From positions 248,001-312,000 of the forward strand of contig NZ_CP086120.1 in the NCBI RefSeq assembly GCF_021216675.1: DNA of 64,000 bases, written 5' to 3'. Shown here one piece after another: positions 47,044 to 55,795 of the stretch. Numbering within the stretch: the first letter of the stretch is position 1; every line of letters begins with the position of its first letter. A program made the position numbers and the translations under genes. Below the pieces are notes generated by a model that saw only the letters and a list, made by a program, of their open reading frames with translations, ran no database searches and was not told the DNA's origin. Source of the DNA: Streptomyces gobiensis. Its GTDB lineage: Bacteria > Actinomycetota > Actinomycetes > Streptomycetales > Streptomycetaceae.

Positions 47044-49022
47044 CCATCCCTCAGGGCCCCCAGGGCAAGGCAGCCGAGCTGCTTGCCGCCGTGCGCGCGG
47101 TGGAAAGCGGCGAGCGCTCGGCCGCGGAGTTCTTCGCCGCCCCCGAGCCCGCCTCCCGGCCCCGGCGGGCCGCCACACCGACGCCTGCTCCCACCCCCGC
47201 TGCCGGGGAGCCGGGACCGGTCACGGTGCCGGACGAGGTGCGGACGGTGCTGGCCGAGGGCGGGGCCCCGGAGTCCCTGGGCCGCGCGGTCGTGGCGGCG
47301 CTCGGCCAGCAGGCCGCCGAGGGACTGCGCGAGGACCCCTGGCGGCTGCTGGCGGTCGCCGGAGTCCGGCCCGAGCAGGCGGACTCCTTCGCCCGGGCGC
47401 TGCTGGGCGCGGAGGCCAGGGGGTGCGGCCCGGATGAGCCACGGCGGGCTCAGGCCCTGGTGGTCTGGCTGCTGGAGCGGGCGGCGCGCTCCGGGCACAC
47501 CGCGCTGGAGGCCACGGCGCTGGGCAAGGGGCTCGCACAGTACGGCGTGCCCGATCCGGAAGGGGCGGTCCGCGAGGCGGTGGAGGCCGGTGCGGTGCTG
47601 GCCTTCCACGACATCATCAGCGATGGCAGCAGCCAGCCCACGGCCGGGGAGGCCGAGGAGATCGCGGGGGCCGGAGAGGCCGGGGAGGCCGGGGAGGAGC
47701 AGCCCGTACGGATCCTGCTGGGCCTGGACCGCTGGGCGCTGGCCGAGGAGAGCCTTGCCGACGGGCTGAACCGGCTGGTGAACACCTTCGCGCCGCCCGG
47801 CGAGGAGGACACCGCGGCCAGTCGTTCGGCCTGGGAGGACACCGCCGCCGCGGCGGTGTCGCCCTCCACGGCGGAGCTCATCCGCGCCGCGGCGGGCAGT
47901 GGTCTGGTCGTCCACACCGGCGGCGAAGCCGCGCGGGCGGAGCCCGCGGCGCTGGTGGCCGCGGCGCGGGCACTGGGGCTGCGCGCCTGTGCGGCGGTCC
48001 ACAGCGAGGACGGCCGCCAGCGGCTCGCGGCGCTCATCGGCACCGCCGCCCGCGCAGACGAGGAGTCCGCCGAGGAGCCCCTGCCCGCCGTAGTGACCGT
48101 TGCCGGGCTGCTGGCCGGGCGGGAGGGGCCCGGGCGGGACGAGGACGGGGCGTATGACATCGATCTGCTCGCCGTGCTGGACGCTCCGCAGCTGGACGCC
48201 GAGACAGCGGCGACGCTCGTGGAGTCACTGCCCGACGGTGCCCGGCTGGTCCTCAGCGGCGACCCGCGGGTGCTCGGGGCGGCCGGCGCGGGTCAGGTAC
48301 TGACCGACCTGCTCGCGGCCCGGATCTGTCCGCAGGTGGCCTCCCGGACACCGGATCCCGGCCCGGTCGGCGAGCTGGTCTCGGGGATCGGGATCGGCGA
48401 GCTGGGCCAAGTGGCGGCGCCCGGCAAGGAGGTTGTGATCGTTCCTGTGCGGGATGCCGGGGAGGCGGTGCACCGCACCGTGCAGCTGGTCGCGGACTCG
48501 GTGCCGCGGGCCATCGGGGTGCCCACCGAGCAGACTCAGGTGATCACGCCGGGCCATGGCGGCGCGGCGGGCACCCGGGTGCTGAACGCGGCCTTGAAGG
48601 AGCGGCTGAACCCGGGCCCTGGCCGGTTCGGCGGCTTCGACCCGGGTGACCGGGTGGTCTGCTCCCCCGCCGCGGGGCGCTCCGTCATCGGCTCCGTGGT
48701 CTCGGCCGACGCGGACGGGCTGCGACTGGAGTGTGCCGGGCATCCGGTCACCGTGGCACGGGAGCGGGTCGCCGAGACGGTACGGCACGGCTGGGCGGTC
48801 ACCGCGCACCAAGCGGCCGGCCAGCGGTGGCCTGCCGCCGTAGTGGTCCTGCCGGGCGATGCCGTCCAGGCCCTGGACCGGGCCTGGGTGTACACCGCGT
48901 TCGGACGGGCGGAACGGCATCTTTCGGTCGTGCAGGGCGTGGACCAGGCGCTGCCCCACGCTGTCGCGGAGCGTCCCGCGCCGGAGCGCATGACCCGGCT
49001 GCGCGGTCTGCTTCGCGGCTAG
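47040..49022 (+). CDS. Degenerate RecD2-like helicase with helix-hairpin-helix
   Basis: 660 residues. The overall layout follows RecD2: N-terminal disordered part, helix-hairpin-helix (LREDPWRLLAVAGVRPEQAD near 97-116), RecA-like domains and an SH3/2B-type insert (FDPGDRVVCSPAAG). The motifs are broken. Where Walker A should be, residues 287-302 read LVVHTGGEAARAEP without GKT. The DEx(S/A) box near 376-388 is LDAPQLD. The last motif reads AVTAHQAAGQRWPA. It is probably an ATPase-dead paralogue. Small Glu-Ala-Gly repeats lie near residue 215. Confidence 0.8.
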   Translation: MTIPQGPQGKAAELLAAVRAVESGERSAAEFFAAPEPASRPRRAATPTPAPTPAAGEPGPVTVPDEVRTVLAEGGAPESLGRAVVAALGQQAAEGLREDPWRLLAVAGVRPEQADSFARALLGAEARGCGPDEPRRAQALVVWLLERAARSGHTALEATALGKGLAQYGVPDPEGAVREAVEAGAVLAFHDIISDGSSQPTAGEAEEIAGAGEAGEAGEEQPVRILLGLDRWALAEESLADGLNRLVNTFAPPGEEDTAASRSAWEDTAAAAVSPSTAELIRAAAGSGLVVHTGGEAARAEPAALVAAARALGLRACAAVHSEDGRQRLAALIGTAARADEESAEEPLPAVVTVAGLLAGREGPGRDEDGAYDIDLLAVLDAPQLDAETAATLVESLPDGARLVLSGDPRVLGAAGAGQVLTDLLAARICPQVASRTPDPGPVGELVSGIGIGELGQVAAPGKEVVIVPVRDAGEAVHRTVQLVADSVPRAIGVPTEQTQVITPGHGGAAGTRVLNAALKERLNPGPGRFGGFDPGDRVVCSPAAGRSVIGSVVSADADGLRLECAGHPVTVARERVAETVRHGWAVTAHQAAGQRWPAAVVVLPGDAVQALDRAWVYTAFGRAERHLSVVQGVDQALPHAVAERPAPERMTRLRGLLRG

Positions 49023-49039
49023 GTGCGGGGAGGGACCGG

Positions 49040-49714
49040 TCAGGGCGCTGCCTCGTCGTCATGGGTGCCGTAGAGCTCTTCTTCGTCGAAGACGGAGCTG
49101 ATGTCGAAGCGGCAGATGACCCGCTGCGGGTCGACCGCGTCAAAGGGAGCGGCCAGCCACTCCCCCGGCTCGGCGGGCTCGTCGCCGGCCGCCACCCAGA
49201 GCGTGGAGTCGCCCTCCGTCAGGCCGAACTCCTTGTGTCTGGTGGCGATCTCATCGGGCTCGAACTCCCCGAAGAGCACCCCGAGTGCGGCGTGCACACT
49301 GCTGCCCGCCGCCGGGCCCTCGCCCTCGGCGGTGTCCGCCGAGTCCGGGTCGAGTTCGGTGATGCGCTGGGCCTGGGCAAGCAGCCGCAGCGGTTCGGAG
49401 ACGGTGTAGTCCCGGCGGATCAGCACGCTGAGCACGCTTGGGTCATCGGGACCGAGATAGGCGGGCGCGCTTTCGCCGCTCGGAATCTCGAAGGGGGTGA
49501 CCTCGTCATAGGCGTCGTACAGCAGCTCGTCGTACGCTTCGCCCGCGGCGGCCAGCTCGTCGAATGCGGAGTAGACGTCCGTATCCGCCTCGGCGGCCGC
49601 GTTTCCGTCGGAGGCCCGTCGTTCGATGGCGTCGAGGTGACGGTCCAGCGCGGTCTTCAGCGCTTCGACGGCGGCACGTACCTCGGCAGCGGTGGGCTGC
49701 GCAGCATCAGACAT
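49040..49714 (-). CDS. Conserved acidic protein of unknown function
   Basis: 223 residues, strongly acidic. An N-terminal helical stretch (AEVRAAVEALKTALDRHLDA) is followed by a mixed domain with AYDELLYDAYDEVTPFEIPS and the C-terminal VICRFDISSVFDEEELYG. No enzyme motif was recognised. The start is ATG 49714; a longer frame to 49753 has no ribosome site. It is convergent with the RecD2-like gene and divergent from the small DUF5703 gene. Confidence 0.75.
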   Translation of the reverse strand: MSDAAQPTAAEVRAAVEALKTALDRHLDAIERRASDGNAAAEADTDVYSAFDELAAAGEAYDELLYDAYDEVTPFEIPSGESAPAYLGPDDPSVLSVLIRRDYTVSEPLRLLAQAQRITELDPDSADTAEGEGPAAGSSVHAALGVLFGEFEPDEIATRHKEFGLTEGDSTLWVAAGDEPAEPGEWLAAPFDAVDPQRVICRFDISSVFDEEELYGTHDDEAAP

Positions 49715-49761
49715 AGTGCAGACGCTATCCGTATCCGGGCCCCACACGCACAATAGATGCG

Positions 49762-49950
49762 ATGCCGGAATACGAATTCTGTGATGTGTACGTCCCGCGA
49801 GGGGTCTCCCGCAGAGCCGCCACTCGTCTGCTGACCGACCAGGCCGAGTACGAGCACTGGGAATTGGACCGGTTGCGGCTCAATCCCGATGGCAGTCGCC
49901 GGGTGCGGTTGCGCCGACGGATCATCCGACAGTTGCGCGCCACGTGGTAA
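49762..49950 (+). CDS. DUF5703-family small protein
   Basis: 62 residues: MPEYEFCDVYVPRGVSRRAA, then EHWELDRLRLNPDGSRRVRL and a basic end (RRRIIRQLRATW). This matches a short basic family common in Streptomyces. The start is ATG 49762, divergent from the acidic protein at 49714. The function is unknown; the basic C-terminus could contact nucleic acid or membranes. Confidence 0.85.
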   Translation: MPEYEFCDVYVPRGVSRRAATRLLTDQAEYEHWELDRLRLNPDGSRRVRLRRRIIRQLRATW

Positions 49951-50017
49951 CGCGGATGGCGGCGAAGCGGGCTCCACCGAGGCGGGACCCGCTCCACATG
50001 GTGCCGTACGCCCGGGC

Positions 50018-50890
50018 TCAGCCTCGCGCGGTGCGGGAGCGCCGGTAGAGCACGTAGCCACCGATCAGCAGCCCGGCGCCGGCGGGGAGGGCGGCGCTCA
50101 ACGCGGCCCCACCGGTCTGCGCCAGCTCGGGCCCCGGCTGCCGCACCGGCCGCTCAGGGGCCGATCCGCTGCGCTGCTCCGGAATGCCGACGTGCGCCTG
50201 TTCAGCCATGGCCTGCTCGGTCCTGGCCTGCCCGGCCTCGCCCCGCGCGGCCTTGGTCTTCCCGGGCTTGGTCTTTCCGGGCTTGCCGGTCGTGGACTTG
50301 CTGTCCTTGCCGTTCTTGCCCCTGTCCGAGGCGTCCGCCTCCGGGTCCAGGATCTCGGCCTCCGGCCTCTCCGACGTGTCCTTCCCGTGCCCCGGCTGCT
50401 CCGTCTTCGGCCACTTGTGCTTCGGGTGCTTCGGCTTGGAGTGCTCCGGGGCGTGGCCCGAGGAGTTCTCGCAGCTGTTGCCCGTCGCGGTGTTGCCGGC
50501 GCCAACGACGTTGACGCTGTTGCCACAGGCGTTGACCGGGACATTCACAGGTGCCTGCACGGTGTTGCCGGAGGCGACACCGGGTGAACCCTGGGCCTCG
50601 CCCCTGGCATGCGAGGAGCCCTGCCCTGCGTGGCCGTGGGCTTGCGCGCCACCGTTGACGCACTTGTTGCCCATCGCCGGGTTGAGCACGCCGACCCCGT
50701 TCACGGTGTTGCCGCAGGCATTCACCGGTACGTGCACGGGAGCCTGCACGGTGTTGCCGGAGGCGACACCGGGTGAACCCTGGGCCGTGCCGTCGGCGCC
50801 CGCGTCCGCCTGCGCCACCCCGCTCGACATGGCGAGCGCGCCGCCCACGGCGGCTACGGAGATCAGGCTCTTCCTGGTGACCTGTCGCAT
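50018..50890 (-). CDS. chpC: Long chaplin with two chaplin domains and sortase signal
   Basis: 290 residues. After a signal peptide (SLISVAAVGGALAMSSGVAQA), two chaplin domains follow (GTAQGSPGVASGNTVQAPVH and GEAQGSPGVASGNTVQAPVN, each with NACGN and a second Cys). A Lys/Pro-rich spacer leads to LAQTGG, a membrane helix and RRSRTARG. Sortase anchors it to the wall, where it recruits short chaplins for aerial growth. It is next to chpH, as in S. coelicolor. The start is ATG 50890 with AGGAG upstream. Confidence 0.95.
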   Translation of the reverse strand: MRQVTRKSLISVAAVGGALAMSSGVAQADAGADGTAQGSPGVASGNTVQAPVHVPVNACGNTVNGVGVLNPAMGNKCVNGGAQAHGHAGQGSSHARGEAQGSPGVASGNTVQAPVNVPVNACGNSVNVVGAGNTATGNSCENSSGHAPEHSKPKHPKHKWPKTEQPGHGKDTSERPEAEILDPEADASDRGKNGKDSKSTTGKPGKTKPGKTKAARGEAGQARTEQAMAEQAHVGIPEQRSGSAPERPVRQPGPELAQTGGAALSAALPAGAGLLIGGYVLYRRSRTARG

Positions 50891-50981
50891 GGTTGACTCC
50901 TGCATTCGTTGCTTGCGAAATGCGCACAGGCGGCTCTACGGACTCACGTCCTGGGCACACCTGCTCGACCAGAAACCCGAC

Positions 50982-51014
50982 GACCCCGGAGCGCATGGCG
51001 CGCACTCCGGGGTC
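50982..51014 (-). terminator. Hairpin after chpH
   Basis: GACCCCGGAG (50982-50991) and CTCCGGGGTC (51005-51014) form a 10-bp stem with a 13-nt loop, between the chpH stop and the chpC start. Confidence 0.75.
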
Positions 51015-51045
51015 ATGGCATCCGCCTCGGGTTGAGACAACGACG

Positions 51046-51279
51046 TCAGTCGTTGACGCAGGTGTTGCCGAAGGTGGGGTTCAGCAGCCCGATGATGTCG
51101 ATGGTGTTACCGCAGAGGTTGATCGGAATGTGGATGGGCACCTGAATAACATTGCCGGACAGGACACCCGGGGAGCCCACGGCGGCGCCCTTGGCACCGG
51201 CGTCGGCGACGGCCACACCTGAACCGGCGAGGACCAGACCACCGGTGGCAGCCGCGGTAGCGACAACCTTCTTGAGCAT
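51046..51279 (-). CDS. chpH: Short chaplin ChpH
   Basis: 77 residues. A signal peptide ending GVAVADA is followed by one chaplin domain (GSPGVLSGNVIQVPIHIPIN, then LCGNTIDIIGLLNPTFG and NTCVND), with the two conserved Cys. It self-assembles into amyloid-like films that lower surface tension so aerial hyphae can emerge. The start is ATG 51279 with AAGGAGG upstream. A hairpin sits in the leader (51298-51322), and the stop codon lies in a small hairpin loop (51038-51055). Confidence 0.95.
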   Translation of the reverse strand: MLKKVVATAAATGGLVLAGSGVAVADAGAKGAAVGSPGVLSGNVIQVPIHIPINLCGNTIDIIGLLNPTFGNTCVND

Positions 51280-51297
51280 TCTTCCTCCTTGTTGGCA

Positions 51298-51322
51298 ATG
51301 CGGTCCCAGCCGCGGACCGCAT
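51298..51322 (-). promoter_or_regulatory. Hairpin in the chpH 5' leader
   Basis: ATGCGGTCC (51298-51306) and GGACCGCAT (51314-51322) form a perfect 9-bp stem with a 7-nt loop, about eight bases upstream of the AAGGAGG ribosome site of chpH. It could affect mRNA stability or translation. Confidence 0.5.
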
Positions 51323-51437
51323 CACCTGTAACGAGGAGGGAGGAATCGGGCAACGACCCGGGGCACGCATTCACCCTTCCTGAGTACACACGTACACCCG
51401 GACGATTCCGACATCGGGCGGCGTTCCGGTCAGCCCG

Positions 51438-52772
51438 TCAGCACTGGTCCAGGAACCGGTCCAGCACCCGTACGCCGAACTTCAGCCCATCCACCGGCAC
51501 CCGCTCATCGACGCCGTGGAACATTCCGGCGAAGTCCAGCTCCGGCGGCAGCTTCAGCGGTGCGAAGCCGAAGCATCGGATGCCCAGATCGTCAAAGTGC
51601 TTGGCGTCGGTACCGCCGGAGAGCATGTACGGCACGGCCCGCGCGGCCGGGTCCTCGGCTTTGAGCGAGGACCGCATCGCCTCGACGAGCGCCCCGTCGA
51701 AGGTGGTCTCCAGAGCCTTGTCGGCGTGGTCGTCCGTACGTTTCACCTTCGGCCCGAGGATGCGGTCCAGATCGGCCAGGAACTCCTCCTCGTATCCCGG
51801 CAGAAAGCGGCCGTCCACATGTGCGGTCGCCTGCCCGGGGATCACATTGACCTTGTAGCCGGCGCCGAGCTGGGTCGGTGCCGCGGTGTTCTGCAGCGTA
51901 GCGCCGATGATCTTGGCGATGCCGCCCAGCTTGGCGAGCGTCTCCGCCATGTCCTCGGGATCCAGCTCGGTGCCGAGGGCGTCGGAGAGCTCATCGAGGA
52001 AAGCCCGTACGGTCTTGGTGGGCCGGACCGGGAACTTGTGCCGGCCGAGCCGGGCCACCGCCTCGCACAGCTCGGTGATCGCGTTGTCGGTGTTGGTCAT
52101 CGAACCGTGCCCGGCGGTGCCCTCGACGGTGAGCCGCATCCAGTGCATGCCCTTCTGGGCGGTCTCGATCAGATAGAGCCGCAGATTCTCGTTGACGGTG
52201 AACGAGAACCCGCCGACCTCGCCGATCGCCTCGGTGACCCCCTCGAAGAGCCCGGGGTGCCGGTCGACCAGGTGCCGGGCGCCGTACACACCCCCCGCCT
52301 CCTCGTCCGCGAGGAACGCGAGCACGATGTCACGCGGGGGCCTGCGTCCGGTGCGCAGCCGATCGCGTACGACCGCGAGGGTCATCGCGTCCATGTCCTT
52401 CATATCGACGGCACCACGCCCCCAGACGCAGCCGTCGGCGATCTCCCCGGAGAACGGGTGATGGGCCCAGTCATCCGCGTTGGCCGGAACCACATCCGTG
52501 TGCCCATGGATGAGCAGCGCGGGCCGGGAAGGGTCCTCGCCCTCGATTCTGGCAACGGTCGAGGCCCGCCCCGGAAGCGATTCGAAGATCTGCGGCTCCA
52601 GCCCGACCTCGGCGAGCTGCTCGGCCACATACTCGGCGGCGGCCCGCTCGCCGGGGCCTTCGTTGTTGCCGTAGTTGCTGGTGTCGATCCGGATGAGATC
52701 GCGGCAGATGTCAACGACCTCATCCTCGCTGGTAGCGACGCTGCCTGCCGTGGTCGAGCTCGACTCGCTCAC
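51438..52772 (-). CDS. M20-family metallopeptidase
   Basis: 444 residues. The zinc-binding motifs are LLIHGHTDVVPA, GRGAVDMKDMDA and AFLADEEAGG, with a dimerisation domain inserted (KGMHWMRLTVEGTAGHGS) and a C-terminal His in MFHGVDERV. It is probably a dipeptidase, carboxypeptidase or amidohydrolase of small amino-acyl substrates, cytoplasmic. The start is GTG 52772 with AGGAGG upstream; a longer frame to 52832 is less likely. Confidence 0.92.
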   Translation of the reverse strand: MSESSSTTAGSVATSEDEVVDICRDLIRIDTSNYGNNEGPGERAAAEYVAEQLAEVGLEPQIFESLPGRASTVARIEGEDPSRPALLIHGHTDVVPANADDWAHHPFSGEIADGCVWGRGAVDMKDMDAMTLAVVRDRLRTGRRPPRDIVLAFLADEEAGGVYGARHLVDRHPGLFEGVTEAIGEVGGFSFTVNENLRLYLIETAQKGMHWMRLTVEGTAGHGSMTNTDNAITELCEAVARLGRHKFPVRPTKTVRAFLDELSDALGTELDPEDMAETLAKLGGIAKIIGATLQNTAAPTQLGAGYKVNVIPGQATAHVDGRFLPGYEEEFLADLDRILGPKVKRTDDHADKALETTFDGALVEAMRSSLKAEDPAARAVPYMLSGGTDAKHFDDLGIRCFGFAPLKLPPELDFAGMFHGVDERVPVDGLKFGVRVLDRFLDQC

Positions 52773-52913
52773 ACTGCCTCCTCCTGTAGCGGGGTCCGCC
52801 CCCATCCTCCCGCCTTCGCCTCCCCGCCCCAAGGGCCAGGGGTGATCGCCGGGGCCGATTCCAGTGCTATGGTTGACGGCGTCGTGAGCGGCCAGGGCCG
52901 CGCGGCACCACCG

Positions 52914-52998
52914 GTCCGGGTGGCGGAATGGCAGACGCGCTAGCTTGAGGTGCTAGTGCCCTTTAACGGGCGTGGGGGTTCAAGTCCCCCCTCGGACA
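52914..52998 (+). tRNA. tRNA-Leu (anticodon GAG)
   Basis: 85 nt. The acceptor GTCCGGG pairs with CTCGGAC (one G-T); anticodon stem CTAGC/GCTAG encloses loop TTGAGGT, so the anticodon is GAG (reads CTC/CTT). A long variable arm (GCCCTTTAACGGGC) marks a class II tRNA. T-arm GGGGG TTCAAGT CCCCC. The 3' CCA is not encoded. A terminator follows. Confidence 0.97.
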
Positions 52999-53014
52999 CA
53001 GACCGTAACTCCCT

Positions 53015-53056
53015 CTTGTGCGGGTCGAGGCAAGCCTCGGCCCGCACAAGCTGTTT
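53015..53056 (+). terminator. Rho-independent terminator of tRNA-Leu
   Basis: Outer stem CTTGTGCGGG/CCCGCACAAG (53015-53024, 53041-53050) with inner CGAGG/CCTCG around CAAG, followed by CTGTTTTCC. Confidence 0.9.
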
Positions 53057-53131
53057 TCCGGGCTCGTACGCCCCGGCGGCGGGTGGGGGTATTGAGCCAC
53101 GGCAGGCGACGCCTGCTGAGGGCAGCATCAG

Positions 53132-53171
53132 AACGCGAGGGCCGGCACCAGCTGGTGGTGACCCTCGCGTT
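53132..53171 (-). terminator. Hairpin after dnaK
   Basis: AACGCGAGGG (53132-53141) and CCCTCGCGTT (53162-53171) form a 10-bp stem; the loop holds a second palindrome, CACCAGCTGGTG. It lies 21 bases after the dnaK stop. Confidence 0.75.
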
Positions 53172-53192
53172 GTCGGTCATGCGGCGGGACGG

Positions 53193-55055
53193 TTATGCGG
53201 GGCCTCCCTTCGCCGCGTCCTCCTCGTCGATGATTTCCGCGTCCACAACCTCCTCGTCACCGGAGCCCTCGCGTGCCTCCGTGCCGGTGGTTTCCTGCTG
53301 TTGCTCCTGCGCCCGGGCGTACAGGGCCGAGCCGATTTTCTGGCTTGCCTCGGCGACCTTCTCGGTCGCGGTGCGGACGGCAGCTGTGTCGTCGCCCTTG
53401 AGGCTTTCCCTGAGGTCCGAGACAGCGGATTCGGTCTCCTGCTTGGCGTCCGCCGGGATGTTGTCGGCGTTCTCCCGCAGGAGCTTCTCGGTCTGGTAGA
53501 CGAGCTGCTCGGCGTGGTTGCGGGTCTCGGCGGCCTCGCGCTTCTGACGGTCCTCGTCCGCGTGCCGCTCCGCCTCACGGACCATGCGGTCGATGTCCTC
53601 CTTCGGCAGCGCCGATCCACCGGTGATGGTCATGCGCTGCTCCTTGTTGGTGGCGAGGTCCTTGGCGGAGACGTGCATGATGCCGTTGGCGTCGATGTCG
53701 AAGGTGACCTCGATCTGCGGGACGCCGCGCGGGGCGGGCGGCAGACCGGTCAGCTCCAGCATGCCGAGCCTCTTGTTGTACGCCGCGATCTCCCGCTCCC
53801 CCTGGTAGACCTGCACATTCACGGAGGGCTGGTTGTCCTCGGCCGTGGTGAAGATCTCCGAGCGCTTGGTCGGGATCGTGGTGTTGCGCTCGATCAGCTT
53901 GGTCATGATGCCGCCCTTGGTCTCGATACCGAGGGACAGCGGGGTGACATCCAGCAGCAGAACGTCCTTGACCTCACCCTTGAGCACACCGGCCTGGAGC
54001 GCGGCGCCGATGGCGACCACCTCATCCGGGTTGACGCCCTTGTGCGGCTCCTTACCGGTGAGCTCCTTCACCAGATTGGTCACTGCGGGCATCCTGGTCG
54101 AGCCACCGACGAGGATCACGTGGTTGATATCGGAGACCTTGATCCCGGCGTCCTTGACCGCCTGGTGGAACGGTCCCTCGCAGCGTTCGAGCAGGTCGGC
54201 GGTGAGCTGCTCGAACTGCGAGCGCGTGAGCCGCTCGTCCAGGTGCAGCGGGCCCTCGGACGAGGCGCTGATGTACGGCAGGTTGATGTTCGTCTCGGTG
54301 GTGGCCGACAGCTCGACCTTGGCCTTCTCCGCGGCCTCGCGTAGCCGCTGGACCGCCATCTTGTCCTTGGACAGGTCCACGCCGTAGCCGTTCTTGAACT
54401 GCTTCACCAGGTGGTCGACGACCCGCTGATCCCAGTCGTCGCCGCCCAGGTGGGTGTCCCCAGAGGTGGACCTCACCTCGACCACGCCCTCGCCGATGTC
54501 CAGCAGCGACACATCGAAGGTGCCACCACCGAGGTCGAAGACCAGGATGGTCTGGTCGTTCTCCTTGTCCAGGCCGTAGGCCAGCGCCGCGGACGTCGGC
54601 TCGTTGATGATCCGCAGGACATTCAGACCCGCGATCTCCCCGGCCTCCTTGGTCGCGGTGCGCTGGGAGTCGTTGAAGTACGCGGGCACGGTGATGACGG
54701 CGTCCTTGACGTCCTCGCCCAGGTAGGACTCGGCGTCGCGCTTGAGCTTCTGCAGCACGCGAGCGGAGATCTCCTGTGCCGTGTACCTCTTGCCGTCGAT
54801 GCTGCCCGACTCCGGGAAACGCCAGTCGGCCTCACCCATATGGCGCTTGACCGAGCGCGCCGTGCGCTCCACATTCGTGACTGTCTGACGCTTGGCGACC
54901 TCCCCAACCAGCAGATCTCCGCTCTTGGCGAAGGCCACTACCGATGGTGTGGTCCGCGAACCCTCCGTGTTGGCGATGACGCTGGGCTCACCGCCCTCCA
55001 GCACGGCGACCACCGAGTTGGTTGTCCCAAGGTCGATACCGACCGCTCGTGCCAT
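53193..55055 (-). CDS. dnaK: Hsp70 chaperone DnaK
   Basis: 620 residues. The ATPase domain (1-360) has [36 protein letters not shown] and [12 protein letters not shown]. The substrate domain has [14 protein letters not shown] and the lid ends with an acidic tail ([16 protein letters not shown]). The start is ATG 55055, one base after the J-protein stop. No grpE, full-length dnaJ or hspR is adjacent, so this may be a second DnaK rather than the housekeeping dnaK-grpE-dnaJ-hspR operon copy. Confidence 0.95.
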   Translation of the reverse strand: MARAVGIDLGTTNSVVAVLEGGEPSVIANTEGSRTTPSVVAFAKSGDLLVGEVAKRQTVTNVERTARSVKRHMGEADWRFPESGSIDGKRYTAQEISARVLQKLKRDAESYLGEDVKDAVITVPAYFNDSQRTATKEAGEIAGLNVLRIINEPTSAALAYGLDKENDQTILVFDLGGGTFDVSLLDIGEGVVEVRSTSGDTHLGGDDWDQRVVDHLVKQFKNGYGVDLSKDKMAVQRLREAAEKAKVELSATTETNINLPYISASSEGPLHLDERLTRSQFEQLTADLLERCEGPFHQAVKDAGIKVSDINHVILVGGSTRMPAVTNLVKELTGKEPHKGVNPDEVVAIGAALQAGVLKGEVKDVLLLDVTPLSLGIETKGGIMTKLIERNTTIPTKRSEIFTTAEDNQPSVNVQVYQGEREIAAYNKRLGMLELTGLPPAPRGVPQIEVTFDIDANGIMHVSAKDLATNKEQRMTITGGSALPKEDIDRMVREAERHADEDRQKREAAETRNHAEQLVYQTEKLLRENADNIPADAKQETESAVSDLRESLKGDDTAAVRTATEKVAEASQKIGSALYARAQEQQQETTGTEAREGSGDEEVVDAEIIDEEDAAKGGPA

Positions 55056-55056
55056 C

Positions 55057-55596
55057 TCAGGTCTCCTCCTCCGACCATGTCACGTGCCACCAGGCGCGGG
55101 CCGGTGTTGGGGACGCCGACTCCCACACGGGCACTGGGCTTCCGGCTTTGATCGGGGCGGCAGGGTTCACAGCCATCCGCCTCCTGAGATCCATCGCGGG
55201 CCCCATAGGGCACCGCCGCGTCGAGGCCTGATCGCTGTGTACCGCTGTGGCGGCTCCACCCGGACGGGACCGCCGCAGCGGCGGCTCGGTCACGGGTCCG
55301 CCTGCCGGGGCTTGTGGGGTATCCATGACCCGCACCCGGACGGGACGGCCACGCGGAGCGCTGGGCTTGCGATTCCTGCGGTCGCGCTCCGCGTCGTAGG
55401 CCGATCGCTGCGCCGGGTCATGGAGCGTTTCGTATGCGTCCACCACTTCGGCGAAGCGCTCCGGGGCTTCCGGCTGGCTGGGCCGGGAGTCCGGGTGGAG
55501 CGAACGCACCAGCGTGCGGTAGGCCGACGTGATCTCCCGCGCGGAAGCCGACGGCTCTATGCCCAGCACACCGTAGTGGTCCCGCCACGCCGCCAC
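55057..55596 (-). CDS. Short J-domain protein (class III DnaJ)
   Basis: 179 residues. The J-domain ([20 protein letters not shown], then [11 protein letters not shown] with the HPD motif, then [18 protein letters not shown]) is complete. The zinc finger and C-terminal substrate domains of classical DnaJ are absent; the rest is disordered and Arg/Pro-rich. It should stimulate the DnaK encoded just downstream. The start is GTG 55596 after GGGAGG; another in-frame GTG is 9 bases upstream. Confidence 0.88.
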   Translation of the reverse strand: MAAWRDHYGVLGIEPSASAREITSAYRTLVRSLHPDSRPSQPEAPERFAEVVDAYETLHDPAQRSAYDAERDRRNRKPSAPRGRPVRVRVMDTPQAPAGGPVTEPPLRRSRPGGAATAVHSDQASTRRCPMGPAMDLRRRMAVNPAAPIKAGSPVPVWESASPTPARAWWHVTWSEEET

Positions 55597-55670
55597 CGCG
55601 ATCACCTCCCGTCTGCCGGGACCGTCGCTCAGAGTCAGGGGCCGCTCCGCATGAAACCTCTAACACTTCT

Positions 55671-55699
55671 TAGATAAAATCTGCGCAGGACATTGTCAA
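55671..55699 (-). promoter_or_regulatory. Sigma-70-type promoter for the J protein and dnaK
   Basis: On the minus strand TTGACA (complement of 55694-55699), a 17-base spacer, then TATCTA (complement of 55671-55676). The predicted start of transcription is near 55664, about 68 bases before the J-protein GTG. Its -35 overlaps that of the plus-strand promoter. Confidence 0.75.
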
Positions 55700-55721
55700 G
55701 GCGCCCACAAAGAGGTATATG
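55693..55721 (+). promoter_or_regulatory. Sigma-70-type promoter for hsp20
   Basis: TTGTCA (55693-55698), a 17-base spacer, then TATATG (55716-55721). The predicted start of transcription is near 55728, giving an 80-base leader that contains the 16-bp tandem repeat. Confidence 0.7.
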
Positions 55722-55763
55722 ACCCATAAGGGACACTACCCGCCATAAGGTACGAGTTGGAAG

Positions 55764-55795
55764 CTGTCATACGTTGAGACTGTCATACGTTGAGA
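55764..55795 (+). repeat. Perfect 16-bp tandem repeat in the hsp20 leader
   Basis: CTGTCATACGTTGAGA occurs twice in direct succession (55764-55779, 55780-55795), ending at the ribosome site of hsp20. It is a likely repressor target. Each copy includes TGTCAT, the half-site type of the S. albus hsp18 repressor RheA, but as direct rather than inverted repeats. Confidence 0.8.

Noticed and set aside
52084..52106. TTGTCGGTG inside the M20 peptidase gene
   Set aside because: No TANNNT follows at the right distance and no plus-strand gene begins there.
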